From positions 2,041,962-2,105,961 of the forward strand of contig NZ_CP125669.1 in the NCBI RefSeq assembly GCF_030053775.1: a stretch of 64,000 nucleotides of DNA. Direction: 5' to 3'. The position numbers and the translations under genes are program-made. Shown piece after piece: positions 28,801 to 37,675 of the stretch. Positions within the stretch are counted from its first letter, which is position 1; each line of letters starts with the position of its first letter. The notes under the pieces were generated by a model that was not told the origin of the DNA, made no database searches, and worked only from the letters and a program-made list of their open reading frames with translations. The stretch is from Acinetobacter corruptisaponis (GTDB lineage: Bacteria > Pseudomonadota > Gammaproteobacteria > Pseudomonadales > Moraxellaceae).

Positions 28801-29396
28801 GTTCAGATGATTTTATCCAGCATTTTGTCAACCGTTTTGGTCATTATGCCTACGACTATGAAATTTCCCCATTGCTGTCCTCAGCACTGATCTTCAAGTT
28901 TTCAAGCCAGCCAACAGGACTTGATGCAAGTATGTTTGTCAACTTTGAGGTGGAAAATCTATTTGGTGGGGGTTCAGTCTGCCTGATTGCAGAACCACCA
29001 GCCAAGGTTGGTTTAACAAATGATTTGGTGAATCAGCTGGTGGATCGTTCAAAATGGAAATTTGGAGCCAGGACCTACTATAACTATTTAATCAATCCAA
29101 ATGCTGAACAGCCTCAAGTTGTAGCCAAGGTAACCCTAAAAGATGGAGGCCAGTCTCAACTTGTCAATGTCACCCGCATGAATCCACCTTTGACCTGGAC
29201 TGAAAAAGCCAGAGCTGTTGTGAATTTGAGCGAAGACCATTTCAATAAAAAATTGGCAAAACTTTCAAGAAATCCCTATCAGTTTTTTGCCGATGCTAAA
29301 AACCCAAATGTACAGGTCTTTAAAGAGTTATTTGATGAACAACATGAAATGGGCCGTTTTGCCAAAAAAGTCGTTAGACGTATGATTGGACGCTGA
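25818..29396 (+). CDS. large HAD-domain surface-polysaccharide protein
   Basis: The product is about 1,192 aa. I choose ATG 25818, because AAGGAAG lies 5 nt upstream; the longer frame begins at GTG 25803. Residues about 1-400 resemble capsule-synthesis GT-like proteins: VVVTEHGYSRQISDDL and YLDGVVTVSSSLGYQAALWKKP look like a Kdo-transferase-type fold. A HAD hydrolase domain follows, with motif I SFDLFDTLAERDF near 454 and motif IV LLHVGDNRIADGDMA near 630. The C-terminal half contains YFLARDGWVLKKAYD and YCSRRAV, typical of HAD-fused polysaccharide proteins (COG5610 type). It probably modifies or phosphorylates a surface glycan. The gene is more AT-rich than its neighbours. Confidence 0.7.
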   Translation: MKNILYYLEPHIELNDSLFRFSSLKSILLPEIKALKQAHPDLNIKIIVSDIIAHELEDQKIEHDYVDLIIVPIEKLLSLNGQSYELSMMWQSGQYSHQTLNKYSTFYKKLIGKHFQPDLILSYESPAPFLNRAYPEAVLLNLMFGAFSRAPYPAMFTADPFGLFGNAFASKFKEQIQKATLSSQEKHVLTRFRREVTKSLSTYLPLKKQVDDIISKFDSVILFACQIDNYFAYNGCVDGQSQLSILENTLLKTPDNIGVVVTEHGYSRQISDDLVVKLKNKYPNFIYLEEKINGASQFLIPYLDGVVTVSSSLGYQAALWKKPLFVVGSSHLNVLAYSSHYATFCGKVLRQEQSSKDAELYYLLSHLNFSYRSEVFADGAKYLEILTRIASAYRLSEAGFDTFAHQKSPEEVEAMLIGDFRGWLLKQESEKYKDRISPDYLRISISECKAVSFDLFDTLAERDFAEPHELFLFIEPRVRKYLNNKNFMFHYFRKQAEADVRRPTHGEFEVTLDQIYEKFQEITGLGTEKVTQIKQMEIDAEIALVHPKRKMLKEYNFASLLVEKRSIITDIYHDRTVIETILKKIKVNRYASLWISAETKTRKHNGTLYPEYIDWIQTALKQKVPASRLLHVGDNRIADGDMAKKYGMKTYIFPKALDNFKESRLGKEFLLPAHKMGGISTSVMAGIFANKFYSAVWNRKNTKSFYSADPYQYGFTTLGPLVLGFVQWLYHRAKLHNINHLYFLARDGWVLKKAYDDLYKDVKDAPKSYYLYCSRRAVMVPSILSEDCIYELVDQNFNARSIESLLDSRFGLSWNEIPSEITKQYGYKRNDIVSPYYEQPKLKKFLTAISETILAKAQTEREDYIDYLNSLNFIENAKNKDCAVVDIGYSGSMQMYLKKMLGLETLAGYYYLTHHHSRDVFRKDIFEGYLQNLDDHKIGFRHSLNDHVFIFESALSSPEGSLLSIRGKGKERKFIFLHAEEEERRQYLVNAIHRGSDDFIQHFVNRFGHYAYDYEISPLLSSALIFKFSSQPTGLDASMFVNFEVENLFGGGSVCLIAEPPAKVGLTNDLVNQLVDRSKWKFGARTYYNYLINPNAEQPQVVAKVTLKDGGQSQLVNVTRMNPPLTWTEKARAVVNLSEDHFNKKLAKLSRNPYQFFADAKNPNVQVFKELFDEQHEMGRFAKKVVRRMIGR

Positions 29397-29473
29397 ACCA
29401 GACAATTGCGATTTGCCGTATAAGTAAATCGCTTTTTGTTTATACATTAAGCCAACGATAAGAAAGACCAAAG

Positions 29474-30148
29474 ATGAATGCAATAATGAACAACATGCCT
29501 GTCATGGTAAAAACAGCTTCAATCCGTTTTGAAGAACAATGCCATTTCTCAAGATCAGCCAAGGTGATGGGACATATTCAGGTAGGTGCTTTTACTTATT
29601 TTGGTGACAACTGCATCATTGGTGACATGGAAATTGGAAGATTTTGTTCAGTCGCACCAAATGTGATTATTGGTTTGGGTGAACATGAGTATGAATATGT
29701 ATCTACTCATCCATTTTTTTATGCATCGAACCATGTTTTCAAGAATATTCCAGCGGGAATTGGAAAGCCCAGGGACTTATCCCTCTCCAAGCACCAGCGC
29801 CCCATTATTGGTAATGATGTCTGGATTGGTGCAAATGTGGTAATTTGTCGTGGTGTCCACATTGGCGATGGCGCTGTTATTGCCGCTGGTGCTGTAGTTA
29901 CCAAGGATATTGAGCCTTATACAATTTACGGCGGCGTACCCGCCAAGAAAATTCGTATGCGATTCGAGCCTCATCTTGTCTCTGAGCTTAAACATATTAA
30001 ATGGTGGAACTATGCTCTAGATTCTTTTGTCGGCCTAGATCCATCAGATCTTACAGACTTCATCACAAATATTAAAAAACTTGGTCCAGATCATCTCATT
30101 GCTTATCCTCGCTATTTCATTAAAGATAACCTGCTTACCATGTTATAA
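29474..30148 (+). CDS. CatB-like hexapeptide O-acetyltransferase
   Basis: The 224-residue protein is a left-handed beta-helix acyltransferase of the xenobiotic/CatB type. Hexapeptide repeats run from GHIQVGAFTYFGDNCIIG through DVWIGANVVICRGVHIGDGAVIAAG. The catalytic His of the family sits in VSTHPFFY (about residue 78), and YGGVPAKKIRMRF closes the helix. It lies 77 bp downstream of the large HAD protein gene in the same direction. I infer that it O-acetylates the same surface glycan rather than an antibiotic. Confidence 0.8.
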   Translation: MNAIMNNMPVMVKTASIRFEEQCHFSRSAKVMGHIQVGAFTYFGDNCIIGDMEIGRFCSVAPNVIIGLGEHEYEYVSTHPFFYASNHVFKNIPAGIGKPRDLSLSKHQRPIIGNDVWIGANVVICRGVHIGDGAVIAAGAVVTKDIEPYTIYGGVPAKKIRMRFEPHLVSELKHIKWWNYALDSFVGLDPSDLTDFITNIKKLGPDHLIAYPRYFIKDNLLTML

Positions 30149-30250
30149 GTTGTAAAATGAGAGCTTATTTCCACGGTTCTCATTCTTTTCATCTAAGAAA
30201 TTATAAGAATGTCTTTGCCTTTCTTGCAGACAAGTTCCCTATAATTCAAA

Positions 30251-30895
30251 TCAATGCTCATCCGTTGAAGATGCAGACTCAGCATCATCTTCCTTATAAA
30301 TAAATTTTGGCATTTCCAGACCAAAATAAATTGCGATTACACGCAAGGTAAAACCAAAAACCAATGTAAAAATTACGGTAAGATCATGTGGTAGCCCAAT
30401 TTCCAGGCAAACCCAATAACAAATCACCGCAACAAAGGAAATACTGGCATACAGCTCACGACGGAATACCAACGGTACATCATTACACAGGATATCGCGC
30501 AAAATACCCCCCGATACCCCTGTTAACACCCCAGCCACGGCGGAAACCACAAAACCATGTCCCATCGACAAGGCAATTTGACAGCCAATGATGGTGAAAC
30601 CAATTAATCCCATAGCATCAAGCAATAAGAACACACTGCGTAAATGCTTCATCCATTTGGCAATAATGATGGTGACAAATGCCGCGCAGCAGGTCAAAAC
30701 CAGATATTCAGGATGCTTGACCCAAGTTAGAGGATAATGTCCCAGCAACACATCACGCACGGAGCCACCACCCAGTGCAGTGACACAGGCAATCAGCACC
30801 ACACCGAACCAGTCCATACTCCGTCGCCCTGCCGACAGTGCACCTGTCATGGCTTCCGCAGTGATGGCAATTATATAAATCACGGTGAGCAACAT
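30251..30895 (-). CDS. TRIC-type channel (UPF0126 family)
   Basis: The 214-residue inner-membrane protein has seven hydrophobic segments and two glycine-rich repeats: GGGSVRDVLLGHYPLTW near 45 and GVSGGILRDILCNDVP near 135. These mark the trimeric intracellular cation channel family, whose prokaryotic members conduct monovalent cations as trimers. The C-terminus is acidic (YKEDDAESASSTDEH). It is convergent with the acetyltransferase gene. The YchJ-like gene upstream reads the same way but 52 bp away, so cotranscription is possible. Confidence 0.85.
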   Translation of the reverse strand: MLLTVIYIIAITAEAMTGALSAGRRSMDWFGVVLIACVTALGGGSVRDVLLGHYPLTWVKHPEYLVLTCCAAFVTIIIAKWMKHLRSVFLLLDAMGLIGFTIIGCQIALSMGHGFVVSAVAGVLTGVSGGILRDILCNDVPLVFRRELYASISFVAVICYWVCLEIGLPHDLTVIFTLVFGFTLRVIAIYFGLEMPKFIYKEDDAESASSTDEH

Positions 30896-30947
30896 CTGCC
30901 TACATCCTTAAATCAGGCATAAAAGTGTGCGCTATTTTAAGTCAAAC

Positions 30948-31424
30948 TTAGATGAATTGCGCACAGCATTGCTTAAATTTTTTCCCCGAGCCACAGATAC
31001 AGGGTTGTTTCATGATGATCTGCATATCCAGCGTTGGATCAAGAAAATACCAGTGTTGCTGATGCAACACAAAATGTGAAACCTCATGATGAACTTCTTG
31101 CTGTTTTCCATCATGGTAATAGGCCTTGAATTCTACCAAGGCATGGCTTTTATCAAGCTTGGGCTGGTGTTGTACCACTTCCAGTTTCAGCCACTGATTC
31201 GCCTTGCTCCAATCCGCAATTGCGGCGCGGTCTAAAAAAGCCTGCTGTCCCAACGCCGTGGTTTCCAGAATGTAGTCAATCTGCTGCAAGGCAAAGGCGC
31301 TATAGCGTGAACGCATCAACTGTTCAGCAGTTTGGGCCGTTTTCTGTTTCAAATGCAGGGGCTGGCAGCACGCTACATATTGCCCCTGTCCACATGGACA
31401 GTTTTCCAAGGAGGTCATTTTCAA
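30948..31424 (-). CDS. YchJ-like SEC-C zinc-motif protein
   Basis: The 158-residue protein carries two cysteine clusters: N-terminal NCPCGQGQYVACC (8-20) and the C-terminal SEC-C motif PCICGSGKKFKQCC (about 141-154). Between them lies the YchJ middle domain of the NTF2-like fold (SRYSAFALQQIDYILETT). SEC-C motifs bind zinc and are shared with SecA, but the role of YchJ proteins is unknown. The start is at 31424 or the second Met at 31418. The TerC-type gene lies upstream on the same strand. Confidence 0.85.
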   Translation of the reverse strand: MKMTSLENCPCGQGQYVACCQPLHLKQKTAQTAEQLMRSRYSAFALQQIDYILETTALGQQAFLDRAAIADWSKANQWLKLEVVQHQPKLDKSHALVEFKAYYHDGKQQEVHHEVSHFVLHQQHWYFLDPTLDMQIIMKQPCICGSGKKFKQCCAQFI

Positions 31425-31436
31425 CCCTCAAATAAA

Positions 31437-31485
31437 AATAGCCCTGAGAAAATCTTGTACAACAAGATCAAACTCAAAGGCTATT
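31437..31485 (-). terminator. three-tier hairpin terminator after TerC-type gene
   Basis: Nested stems AATAGCC/GGCTATT, TGAG/CTCA and ATCTTGT/ACAAGAT close on a 3-nt loop. On the minus strand TTTTTATTT follows the outer stem. It is 15 bp beyond the TerC-type gene's stop. Confidence 0.7.
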
Positions 31486-31499
31486 GAGATGGAAACTAA

Positions 31500-33083
31500 T
31501 TACTTCTCTGCCTGTTTCTCTTCCGCGATAATGCGCACTTTCTCAATCTTGTGCCCATCCATGGTCACCACTTCAAAGCGGTAGCCATCTGCTTCAACCG
31601 TCTCACCATTTTCAGGTAAACGGCCCAAATGGAACAGGAGATAACCAGACAGGGTTGAGTATTCCTCACTTTCATCCACCAGATCTTTACCCAGCAGCAA
31701 TGAAACATGGCGAATATCGGTTGAACCCTCCAATATCATGGAACCATCTTCAAGACTTTCCGCCGCTGCCTCAAGTTCGTCCTCATCAGGGAATTCACCT
31801 GCAATCGCCTCCAGTACGTCAATTGGTGTGGCAATGCCCTCAATCGAACCATATTCATTCAGTACGATTGCCATTTGTAACGGTGCCTGACGCAGTTGCT
31901 CCATCACCATCAACACCTGAGCATTTTCATGCACAATCACAGGTTCACGCAGATGTTTACTGAAATCAATCGTTCCTGTTTCAATGTATTCATTGAGAAT
32001 TTTATGGGTCAGTACCACGCCCTCAATATTATCCAGCTCACCCCGTGCAATGATCAGGCGTGAATGGGTCATTGCCATCAAGCGTTCTTTCAATTCAGCT
32101 GGGTCAGCCTCAAGGTCCAGCCATTCCAGTTCAGGACGTGGTGTCATTACCGATTTTACAGGACGCTCAGACAGACCCAATACGCCCTGCACCAGTACGC
32201 TGTGGTAAACGCCATTGTCCTCATCAAACACTTCCTTGGCGTAGGCCTGTGTCGCCAACACATCTTCAGACTCGTTGTTCTGCCCTTCACCACCATTGCC
32301 CTTACTGCCAAGCATACGCAAAACAGCCGATGCGGTGCGGTAGCGTAAATCCGTGGTGGTGACCAGTTTCTCCTGATTGCGGCGCATGGTTTGGTTGACC
32401 ATTTCGACCAGCACAGAGAAACCAATCGCCGCATAGAGGTAGCCTTTCGGAATATGGAAACCGAAGCCCTCCACCACCAGTGAGAAACCAATCATCATCA
32501 GGAAACCAAGACACAGGATCACCACGGTTGGATGCTTATTGACGAAATCCATCAACGGGCGTGACGCCAGCAGCATGATACCAATTGCAATGGTCACCGC
32601 GATCATCATGATGGAAAGCTCTTTCACCATCCCCACGGCGGTAATCACGCTGTCAAGTGAGAATACGGCATCCAGCACCACGATCTGCACCACCACCATC
32701 CAGAACGCGGCATGGACAGGGTTTTCCTCTTTTAATGCCTGCTTGCCCTCAATCCGTTCATGCAACTCCATGGTTCCCTTAAACAACAGGAACACACCAC
32801 CGAACAACAGGATGAGGTCTCGACCTGAGAAAGCATGGCCAAATATATGGAATAGTGGTTCGGTTAGGGTCACCACCCATGCAATGGATGCAAGCAGCAC
32901 CAGACGCATCAGCAATGCGAGCACCAATCCCACCCTACGGGCGGCGTTACGTTGGTGCGGTGGTAGTTTCTCTGCCAAAATGGCAATAAAGACCAGGTTA
33001 TCAATACCCAGTACAATTTCAAGTACAACCAATGTCGCCAGACCAACCCATGCAGAGGGGTCGGACATCCATTCCAGAATCAT
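31500..33083 (-). CDS. TerC-CBS-CorC membrane protein
   Basis: The 527-residue protein fuses an N-terminal TerC integral-membrane domain (about 1-235; [23 protein letters not shown] is the family start) to a pair of CBS domains (about 300-425; [16 protein letters not shown]) and a C-terminal CorC_HlyC domain (about 440-520). E. coli YegH and YoaE share this plan. These proteins are linked to metal-ion export or handling (manganese and other divalent metals), but the transported ion is unproven here. It ends at the three-tier hairpin. Confidence 0.88.
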   Translation of the reverse strand: MILEWMSDPSAWVGLATLVVLEIVLGIDNLVFIAILAEKLPPHQRNAARRVGLVLALLMRLVLLASIAWVVTLTEPLFHIFGHAFSGRDLILLFGGVFLLFKGTMELHERIEGKQALKEENPVHAAFWMVVVQIVVLDAVFSLDSVITAVGMVKELSIMMIAVTIAIGIMLLASRPLMDFVNKHPTVVILCLGFLMMIGFSLVVEGFGFHIPKGYLYAAIGFSVLVEMVNQTMRRNQEKLVTTTDLRYRTASAVLRMLGSKGNGGEGQNNESEDVLATQAYAKEVFDEDNGVYHSVLVQGVLGLSERPVKSVMTPRPELEWLDLEADPAELKERLMAMTHSRLIIARGELDNIEGVVLTHKILNEYIETGTIDFSKHLREPVIVHENAQVLMVMEQLRQAPLQMAIVLNEYGSIEGIATPIDVLEAIAGEFPDEDELEAAAESLEDGSMILEGSTDIRHVSLLLGKDLVDESEEYSTLSGYLLFHLGRLPENGETVEADGYRFEVVTMDGHKIEKVRIIAEEKQAEK

Positions 33084-33408
33084 TGAGCTGACTCCTCTGC
33101 AAAATTGGCAGTGTTATGATGAAATTTAAAATCTAAAAGGTCGGCACAGGTAGCCAAAACATTTTTTATAGGAAAAAAGAACAAAGCGGAGCGACAACAA
33201 CCACTACTCATAGAGGTACATAGATTAATAAAAGGATTTTCAGTATAGGCAAGATTGCGGTGAAATTCATCATTTTTATGGGGATGATCTTGGTAATTTT
33301 TTTCTAAAGTTTACAGAGAAGCCTGTACGGAAAGTGTGCATCAAACTGTCATAAAAGTCATTTAACCTAGACAACGACAGTGAAAATGATAAGGTAAAAA
33401 TAAACTGA
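33084..33408. other. intergenic between divergent TerC-type and LOG genes
   Basis: 325 bp, both promoters expected here. No ORF, repeat or strong hairpin seen. Confidence 0.5.
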
Positions 33409-34029
33409 ATGAATAGTATTGTAAAAATGACTGACAACAACGAAACATCTCCCATCAAAACCACCCAATCCCTGATTGCCTTATATTGCGGTTCCCGTGC
33501 AGGCAACAAACCCATTTACCGTGACACAGCCATTGAACTGGCCCAGCATATTGCCATGCAGGGTTTCGGAATCGTCTATGGCGGGGCCAGCATTGGGCTG
33601 ATGGGTCAGGTTGCCGACACCGTGCTCGAGCATGGCGGTGAAGTGGTTGGGGTGATTCCCGAATTTATGCTGGACTATGAAATTGCACACAGCCAGTTGA
33701 CCGAACTGCATATCGTCAAAAGCATGCATGAACGCAAGGCCTTGATGGCGGAACGTGCCAGCGCCTTTATCGCCCTGCCAGGCGGATTGGGAACGTTTGA
33801 GGAGATTCTGGAAATCGCCACCTGGGGACAGCTCAACCAGCACCAGAAACCGATGATTATCTATAACGTCAACCGTTTTTATGATGCGCTGATTGCCCAG
33901 CTTGACCATGCCGTTGATGAGGGCTTTTTACCGCCCCAGCATCGTGCCAAACTGATTATTTGTGAAAGTCCTGAGCAGATTTCCAATGTCATCAAAAATC
34001 TGAATAGTCCTGAACATATCAGGGTTTAA
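33409..34029 (+). CDS. LOG-family nucleoside-5'-phosphate hydrolase
   Basis: The 206-residue protein has the Rossmann-like LOG fold. The signature PGGLGTFEEILEIATW lies near residues 124-139, with GGASIGLMGQVADTV near 60. Family members cleave the N-glycosidic bond of nucleoside monophosphates (cytokinin riboside monophosphates in plants; AMP and others in bacteria). The natural substrate in Acinetobacter is unknown. Met7 is an alternative start. It is monocistronic with a strong terminator. Confidence 0.88.
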   Translation: MNSIVKMTDNNETSPIKTTQSLIALYCGSRAGNKPIYRDTAIELAQHIAMQGFGIVYGGASIGLMGQVADTVLEHGGEVVGVIPEFMLDYEIAHSQLTELHIVKSMHERKALMAERASAFIALPGGLGTFEEILEIATWGQLNQHQKPMIIYNVNRFYDALIAQLDHAVDEGFLPPQHRAKLIICESPEQISNVIKNLNSPEHIRV

Positions 34030-34041
34030 AAAGAACATAAA

Positions 34042-34072
34042 AAAGCGGATCTGGTGATCCGCTTTATTTTTT
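34042..34072. terminator. bidirectional terminator, LOG gene / lipoprotein gene
   Basis: AAAGCGGATC and GATCCGCTTT around a 4-nt loop, followed by TATTTTTTA on the plus strand. It lies between two convergent stops. Confidence 0.9.
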
Positions 34073-36101
34073 ACTGTGTATTGACCTGATGGATCGCGGT
34101 TGAACCACTGACTTCATTACCAACGATCAACATTGGTTTGCCATTTGGTGAATCCTTGGCGGCAATAAAGATCAATCCCTCTGGGCCTAGATCACCATGT
34201 GCAGACAAGTTCTTTGATGGATCTGCTTCATCCCAGATTTCACGGGTATTTAAATAATCCTGAAAAATCGGTTGTTTTGGCTGGGTCACATCAAAGACCA
34301 TCACCCCACCCATACGCTCAAGGCCTAAGAACAGGAATTGGTTATTGCCAATTTTACCAATGGTCAGACCTTCTGGTTCTGGGCCTTTGTTACTGCTGCG
34401 TCCACCCAGTGTATTGCCTTTTTCATGGTTGCTGTTAAACCAGTTTTTACATGGAATGTTACGCGCCTTACCTAACTTACACTGATCACTATTCAGGTAT
34501 TGTTCAATAAAGTCGCCTGAATCATAAGCTATCTTGACCTGATTCTGCGTGTCCCAAATCGAGAATGAACGGCCACCCAATACATATAACGCGTCATACA
34601 TCAAATAGTCAGTGAGTGGATTACCATTGACCCCGATTTTATCGCCTGCTTTGGAGTAGTAAACAGGTTTACCATTTTCAGTTTGATAACCTTGTGTCCA
34701 TGTCACTTTTAAACGACCTAACTGGTTATCATCACGGCAGTTGCCTGCATCACCTTTGCTTGCACCACAATAGCTAAACACAGTTGGATTCAGGTGTGCA
34801 CCTGCAGCGAGATCACGTAAATGTGCAGGTAGATCATCGGCACAACGGCGGTCAAAACCATCTTTATGCACCAAGTGCTTCACACGCCATTCTTCAACAA
34901 AGCCTTTGCTGTTGTCGTTATCACAACGTTTTAATTTATTTTTCTCTAAATCTTTTGGCTTAGTCAGACCAAAATATTCTACGGTCGTCTCGCCCCATGC
35001 ACGCGAATCGCCTTCATTGGCAGAAATCAAATAGGTTTTATTATCCGCTGCGGTATATGCAGCAATACTATCTGGCTGATACATCCCTTTCAGGCCCGAC
35101 CATGCCTTGATCAGAATATCCTGTACGGTTTTCTTGCCATCAAAATCGCTCACATCCAATGCATTACTTGAATTTTTGCTGCTATCCAGCATGGATTTAA
35201 ATGAGCTATCCGTTAAACCATGATCTTTCAGTCCCAATGCCTCAATTGAAGTCACGGTTGCTGTGGCAATATCAATCACCGCAATCGCATTATTTTCCTG
35301 TAGGCTTGCCCAGGCGGTTTTGCCATCACTGGAAACCGCAATATATTCAGGCTCTAAATCTTGGGCAACGCTGGCGTTCGGCCCATAAATACGCACACCC
35401 TTGGCAAGCAATGCTTCTTTTTGATTATTAAATGCCTTGAAATCTGCTGTTTTCACGGTTGGCTTATGAATGTCACTGACATTAATCACACTGATTGAAC
35501 CCTCAGGGTCAATTTTGTAATCATCCGACGGCTCACCCTCATTGGCAACCAATACCGTTTGACCATCTGGACTAAAGGTCAACATATCAGGCAATGCCCC
35601 CACAGGCACATAGCTTAGACGGCTTAAATCACTTGCCTGATAAAAAGCGACAAAACCTGTATCGGTTTTCTTGCCTGCTTCAATGGCAATCGCAATAATC
35701 CCCTGACGAATACTGACACTATTCACGGTTGCACCCGCAGCAATATCTGTTACAGTCAGCGATTTCAGCAACACAGGCTGGGCTGGATTGGATAAATCAA
35801 GTACGTCCAATGCACCTGCTTTGGCATTGACAATAAACGCGCGTTTCGTTGCAGGATCATAGGCTGGAATTTCCGCGGCACTGACACCAAACGCACCCGC
35901 TTCATAACGTCCCAACAAGCTGAGTTGAATATGCTCTGGCGTTGCTTCAACCTCTGGCTTAGGTTCAGGCTTCGGCTCAACCACTTCTGGTTTTGGCTGC
36001 ACCTCTTCTTTCGGCAAAATGTCCTGATCATCTTCACAGCCAACCATCCCCACTGACAGCAGTGCCGTCAATAAAACTGAAATCTTAAATTTCATCATCA
36101 A
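34071..36101 (-). CDS. choice-of-anchor I lipoprotein, beta-propeller
   Basis: The 676-residue secreted lipoprotein has an N-terminal segment MMMKFKISVLLTALLSVGMVGC with lipobox Cys22. An acidic Pro-Lys-Glu linker (about 28-55, PKPEVVEPKPEPKPEVE) follows. The remainder is an esterase-like/YVTN-type beta-propeller of the choice-of-anchor I family, with blades such as DMLTFSPDGQTVLVANEGEP and GPEPEGLTIG. Relatives occur beside alkaline phosphatases and may bind or hydrolyse a phosphate-containing ligand; that is inference. Any of the first three Mets may be the start. It is monocistronic and divergent from the MFS gene. Confidence 0.8.
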   Translation of the reverse strand: MMMKFKISVLLTALLSVGMVGCEDDQDILPKEEVQPKPEVVEPKPEPKPEVEATPEHIQLSLLGRYEAGAFGVSAAEIPAYDPATKRAFIVNAKAGALDVLDLSNPAQPVLLKSLTVTDIAAGATVNSVSIRQGIIAIAIEAGKKTDTGFVAFYQASDLSRLSYVPVGALPDMLTFSPDGQTVLVANEGEPSDDYKIDPEGSISVINVSDIHKPTVKTADFKAFNNQKEALLAKGVRIYGPNASVAQDLEPEYIAVSSDGKTAWASLQENNAIAVIDIATATVTSIEALGLKDHGLTDSSFKSMLDSSKNSSNALDVSDFDGKKTVQDILIKAWSGLKGMYQPDSIAAYTAADNKTYLISANEGDSRAWGETTVEYFGLTKPKDLEKNKLKRCDNDNSKGFVEEWRVKHLVHKDGFDRRCADDLPAHLRDLAAGAHLNPTVFSYCGASKGDAGNCRDDNQLGRLKVTWTQGYQTENGKPVYYSKAGDKIGVNGNPLTDYLMYDALYVLGGRSFSIWDTQNQVKIAYDSGDFIEQYLNSDQCKLGKARNIPCKNWFNSNHEKGNTLGGRSSNKGPEPEGLTIGKIGNNQFLFLGLERMGGVMVFDVTQPKQPIFQDYLNTREIWDEADPSKNLSAHGDLGPEGLIFIAAKDSPNGKPMLIVGNEVSGSTAIHQVNTQ

Positions 36102-36258
36102 CTTCCATACATTTGTTTTGTACGGCTAAGCTAATGCCTTGAGATTCAAGTTGGATGACAATTTCATGTCAATTCCATGACGGCTCCTTGACAATTTAAG
36201 CCTTTATTTTCATCAGGGTTGCCTTAAACTAAGCTAAAACCTTTATTCATGATATTGC

Positions 36259-37647
36259 ATGTCCACAACCACCCATCAAGCCGTACAGCCTGAATTTCGA
36301 TTGCTGGTGCTACTGGTTTCCATTGGCTTCTTTATGCAGGCACTGGACACCACCATTGTCAACACTGCAATTCCAGGCATGGCGGCCCAGCTCAATGAAA
36401 ATCCCTTGCAGATGCATGGAGTAATCGTGGCCTACGTGCTGTCTGTGGCGGCCTGCATTCCATTGAGTGGCTGGCTAGCCGACCGCTTTGGGATTCGCAA
36501 TGTCTACCTTGCCTCAATGGTGATTTTTAGCCTTGCCTCACTGGGCTGTGGGTTATCGCAAAACCTGAATCAACTGCTGTTTTTTCGGGTGATTCAGGGT
36601 ATTGGTGGCGCATTGCTGATGCCCGTGGGACGTTTGGCATTGCTGAAAATCATTCCGCGCTCGCAGTTCCTTTCCGCCATGAGTTTAATGAGCCTTGCAG
36701 GCCTGATTGGCCCGTTGATGGGACCGACGCTGGGCGGCTGGCTGGTTGAGGTGGCGACATGGCACTGGATTTTCCTGATCAACCTGCCGATGGGCGTACT
36801 TGGCATGATCATGACCCTGAAAGTCATGCCCAACCAAACCGAACCGACGGTAAAACCCTTTGATTTAAGTGGTTTCATCCTGTTGATGATCGCGATGGTC
36901 GGGCTGTCGTTGGGTATTGAAAATATTGCGGCACCCCAATATTCCCGCCTTGTCAGCATTAGCCTGCTGGTGATGGGAACCATTGCCACCATTGGCTATG
37001 CCTATCATGCGCATAGCCATCAAAATGCGCTGTTTCATGGTCGCCTGTTTCGCTACAAAATTTTTTCGATTGGGGTTTTGGGCAACTTCTTTGCGCGTCT
37101 GGGCAGTAACGCCATTCCCTTTATTTTACCGCTGATGCTACAAGTGGCTTTTGGTTTTGAACCGTTCTTCACAGGTTTAATGATGATTCCACTGGTCTTA
37201 GGCTCATTATTTTCCAAGCCAATTATCCGCCCACTGATCCAGCGTGTTGGCTACCGCCGTTTTCTACTGACCAATACCGTTCTGGTTGGATTATGTATCG
37301 CCAGTTTCGCCCTAATGACAGCAACCACCCCTCTATGGCTTAAAGTGCTCCATCTGTTTATCTTTGGTACACTCAATTCGCTGCAATTTGTCGGGATGAA
37401 CACCCTGACCCTGAAAGACCTGCCGCAACAGGATGCCAGCAGTGGCAACAGTTTCCTTTCCATGATCATGATGCTGTCAATGAGTATCGGAGTGGCGTTG
37501 GCAGGAACCTTGATTAATGTGTTTGGTCAGCATTTCTCAACCGCTTCCCTCACCACTGCGTTCCATGCCACATTAATAACACTGGGTTGTATCAACCTGA
37601 TCACTGCATTGGTGTTTTGGCAAATTCCAAAAGAAATGGCAGACTAG
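36259..37647 (+). CDS. MFS drug exporter, DHA2 (EmrB) type
   Basis: The 462-residue protein has about 13-14 transmembrane helices. It shows the DHA2 signatures FMQALDTTIVNTAIPGMA (helix 1) and GWLADRFGIRNVYLAS (loop 2-3 motif A), and the motif-C region GLIGPLMGPTLGGWLVE. It is proton-driven and probably exports toxic organic compounds. No membrane-fusion partner (EmrA type) is adjacent, so it may work alone or with a distant partner. It lies 28 bp upstream of the lysozyme gene in the same orientation. Substrates are not predictable. Confidence 0.85.
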   Translation: MSTTTHQAVQPEFRLLVLLVSIGFFMQALDTTIVNTAIPGMAAQLNENPLQMHGVIVAYVLSVAACIPLSGWLADRFGIRNVYLASMVIFSLASLGCGLSQNLNQLLFFRVIQGIGGALLMPVGRLALLKIIPRSQFLSAMSLMSLAGLIGPLMGPTLGGWLVEVATWHWIFLINLPMGVLGMIMTLKVMPNQTEPTVKPFDLSGFILLMIAMVGLSLGIENIAAPQYSRLVSISLLVMGTIATIGYAYHAHSHQNALFHGRLFRYKIFSIGVLGNFFARLGSNAIPFILPLMLQVAFGFEPFFTGLMMIPLVLGSLFSKPIIRPLIQRVGYRRFLLTNTVLVGLCIASFALMTATTPLWLKVLHLFIFGTLNSLQFVGMNTLTLKDLPQQDASSGNSFLSMIMMLSMSIGVALAGTLINVFGQHFSTASLTTAFHATLITLGCINLITALVFWQIPKEMAD

Positions 37648-37675
37648 ACCGCATGCAAAGAATATAACTGACGAC

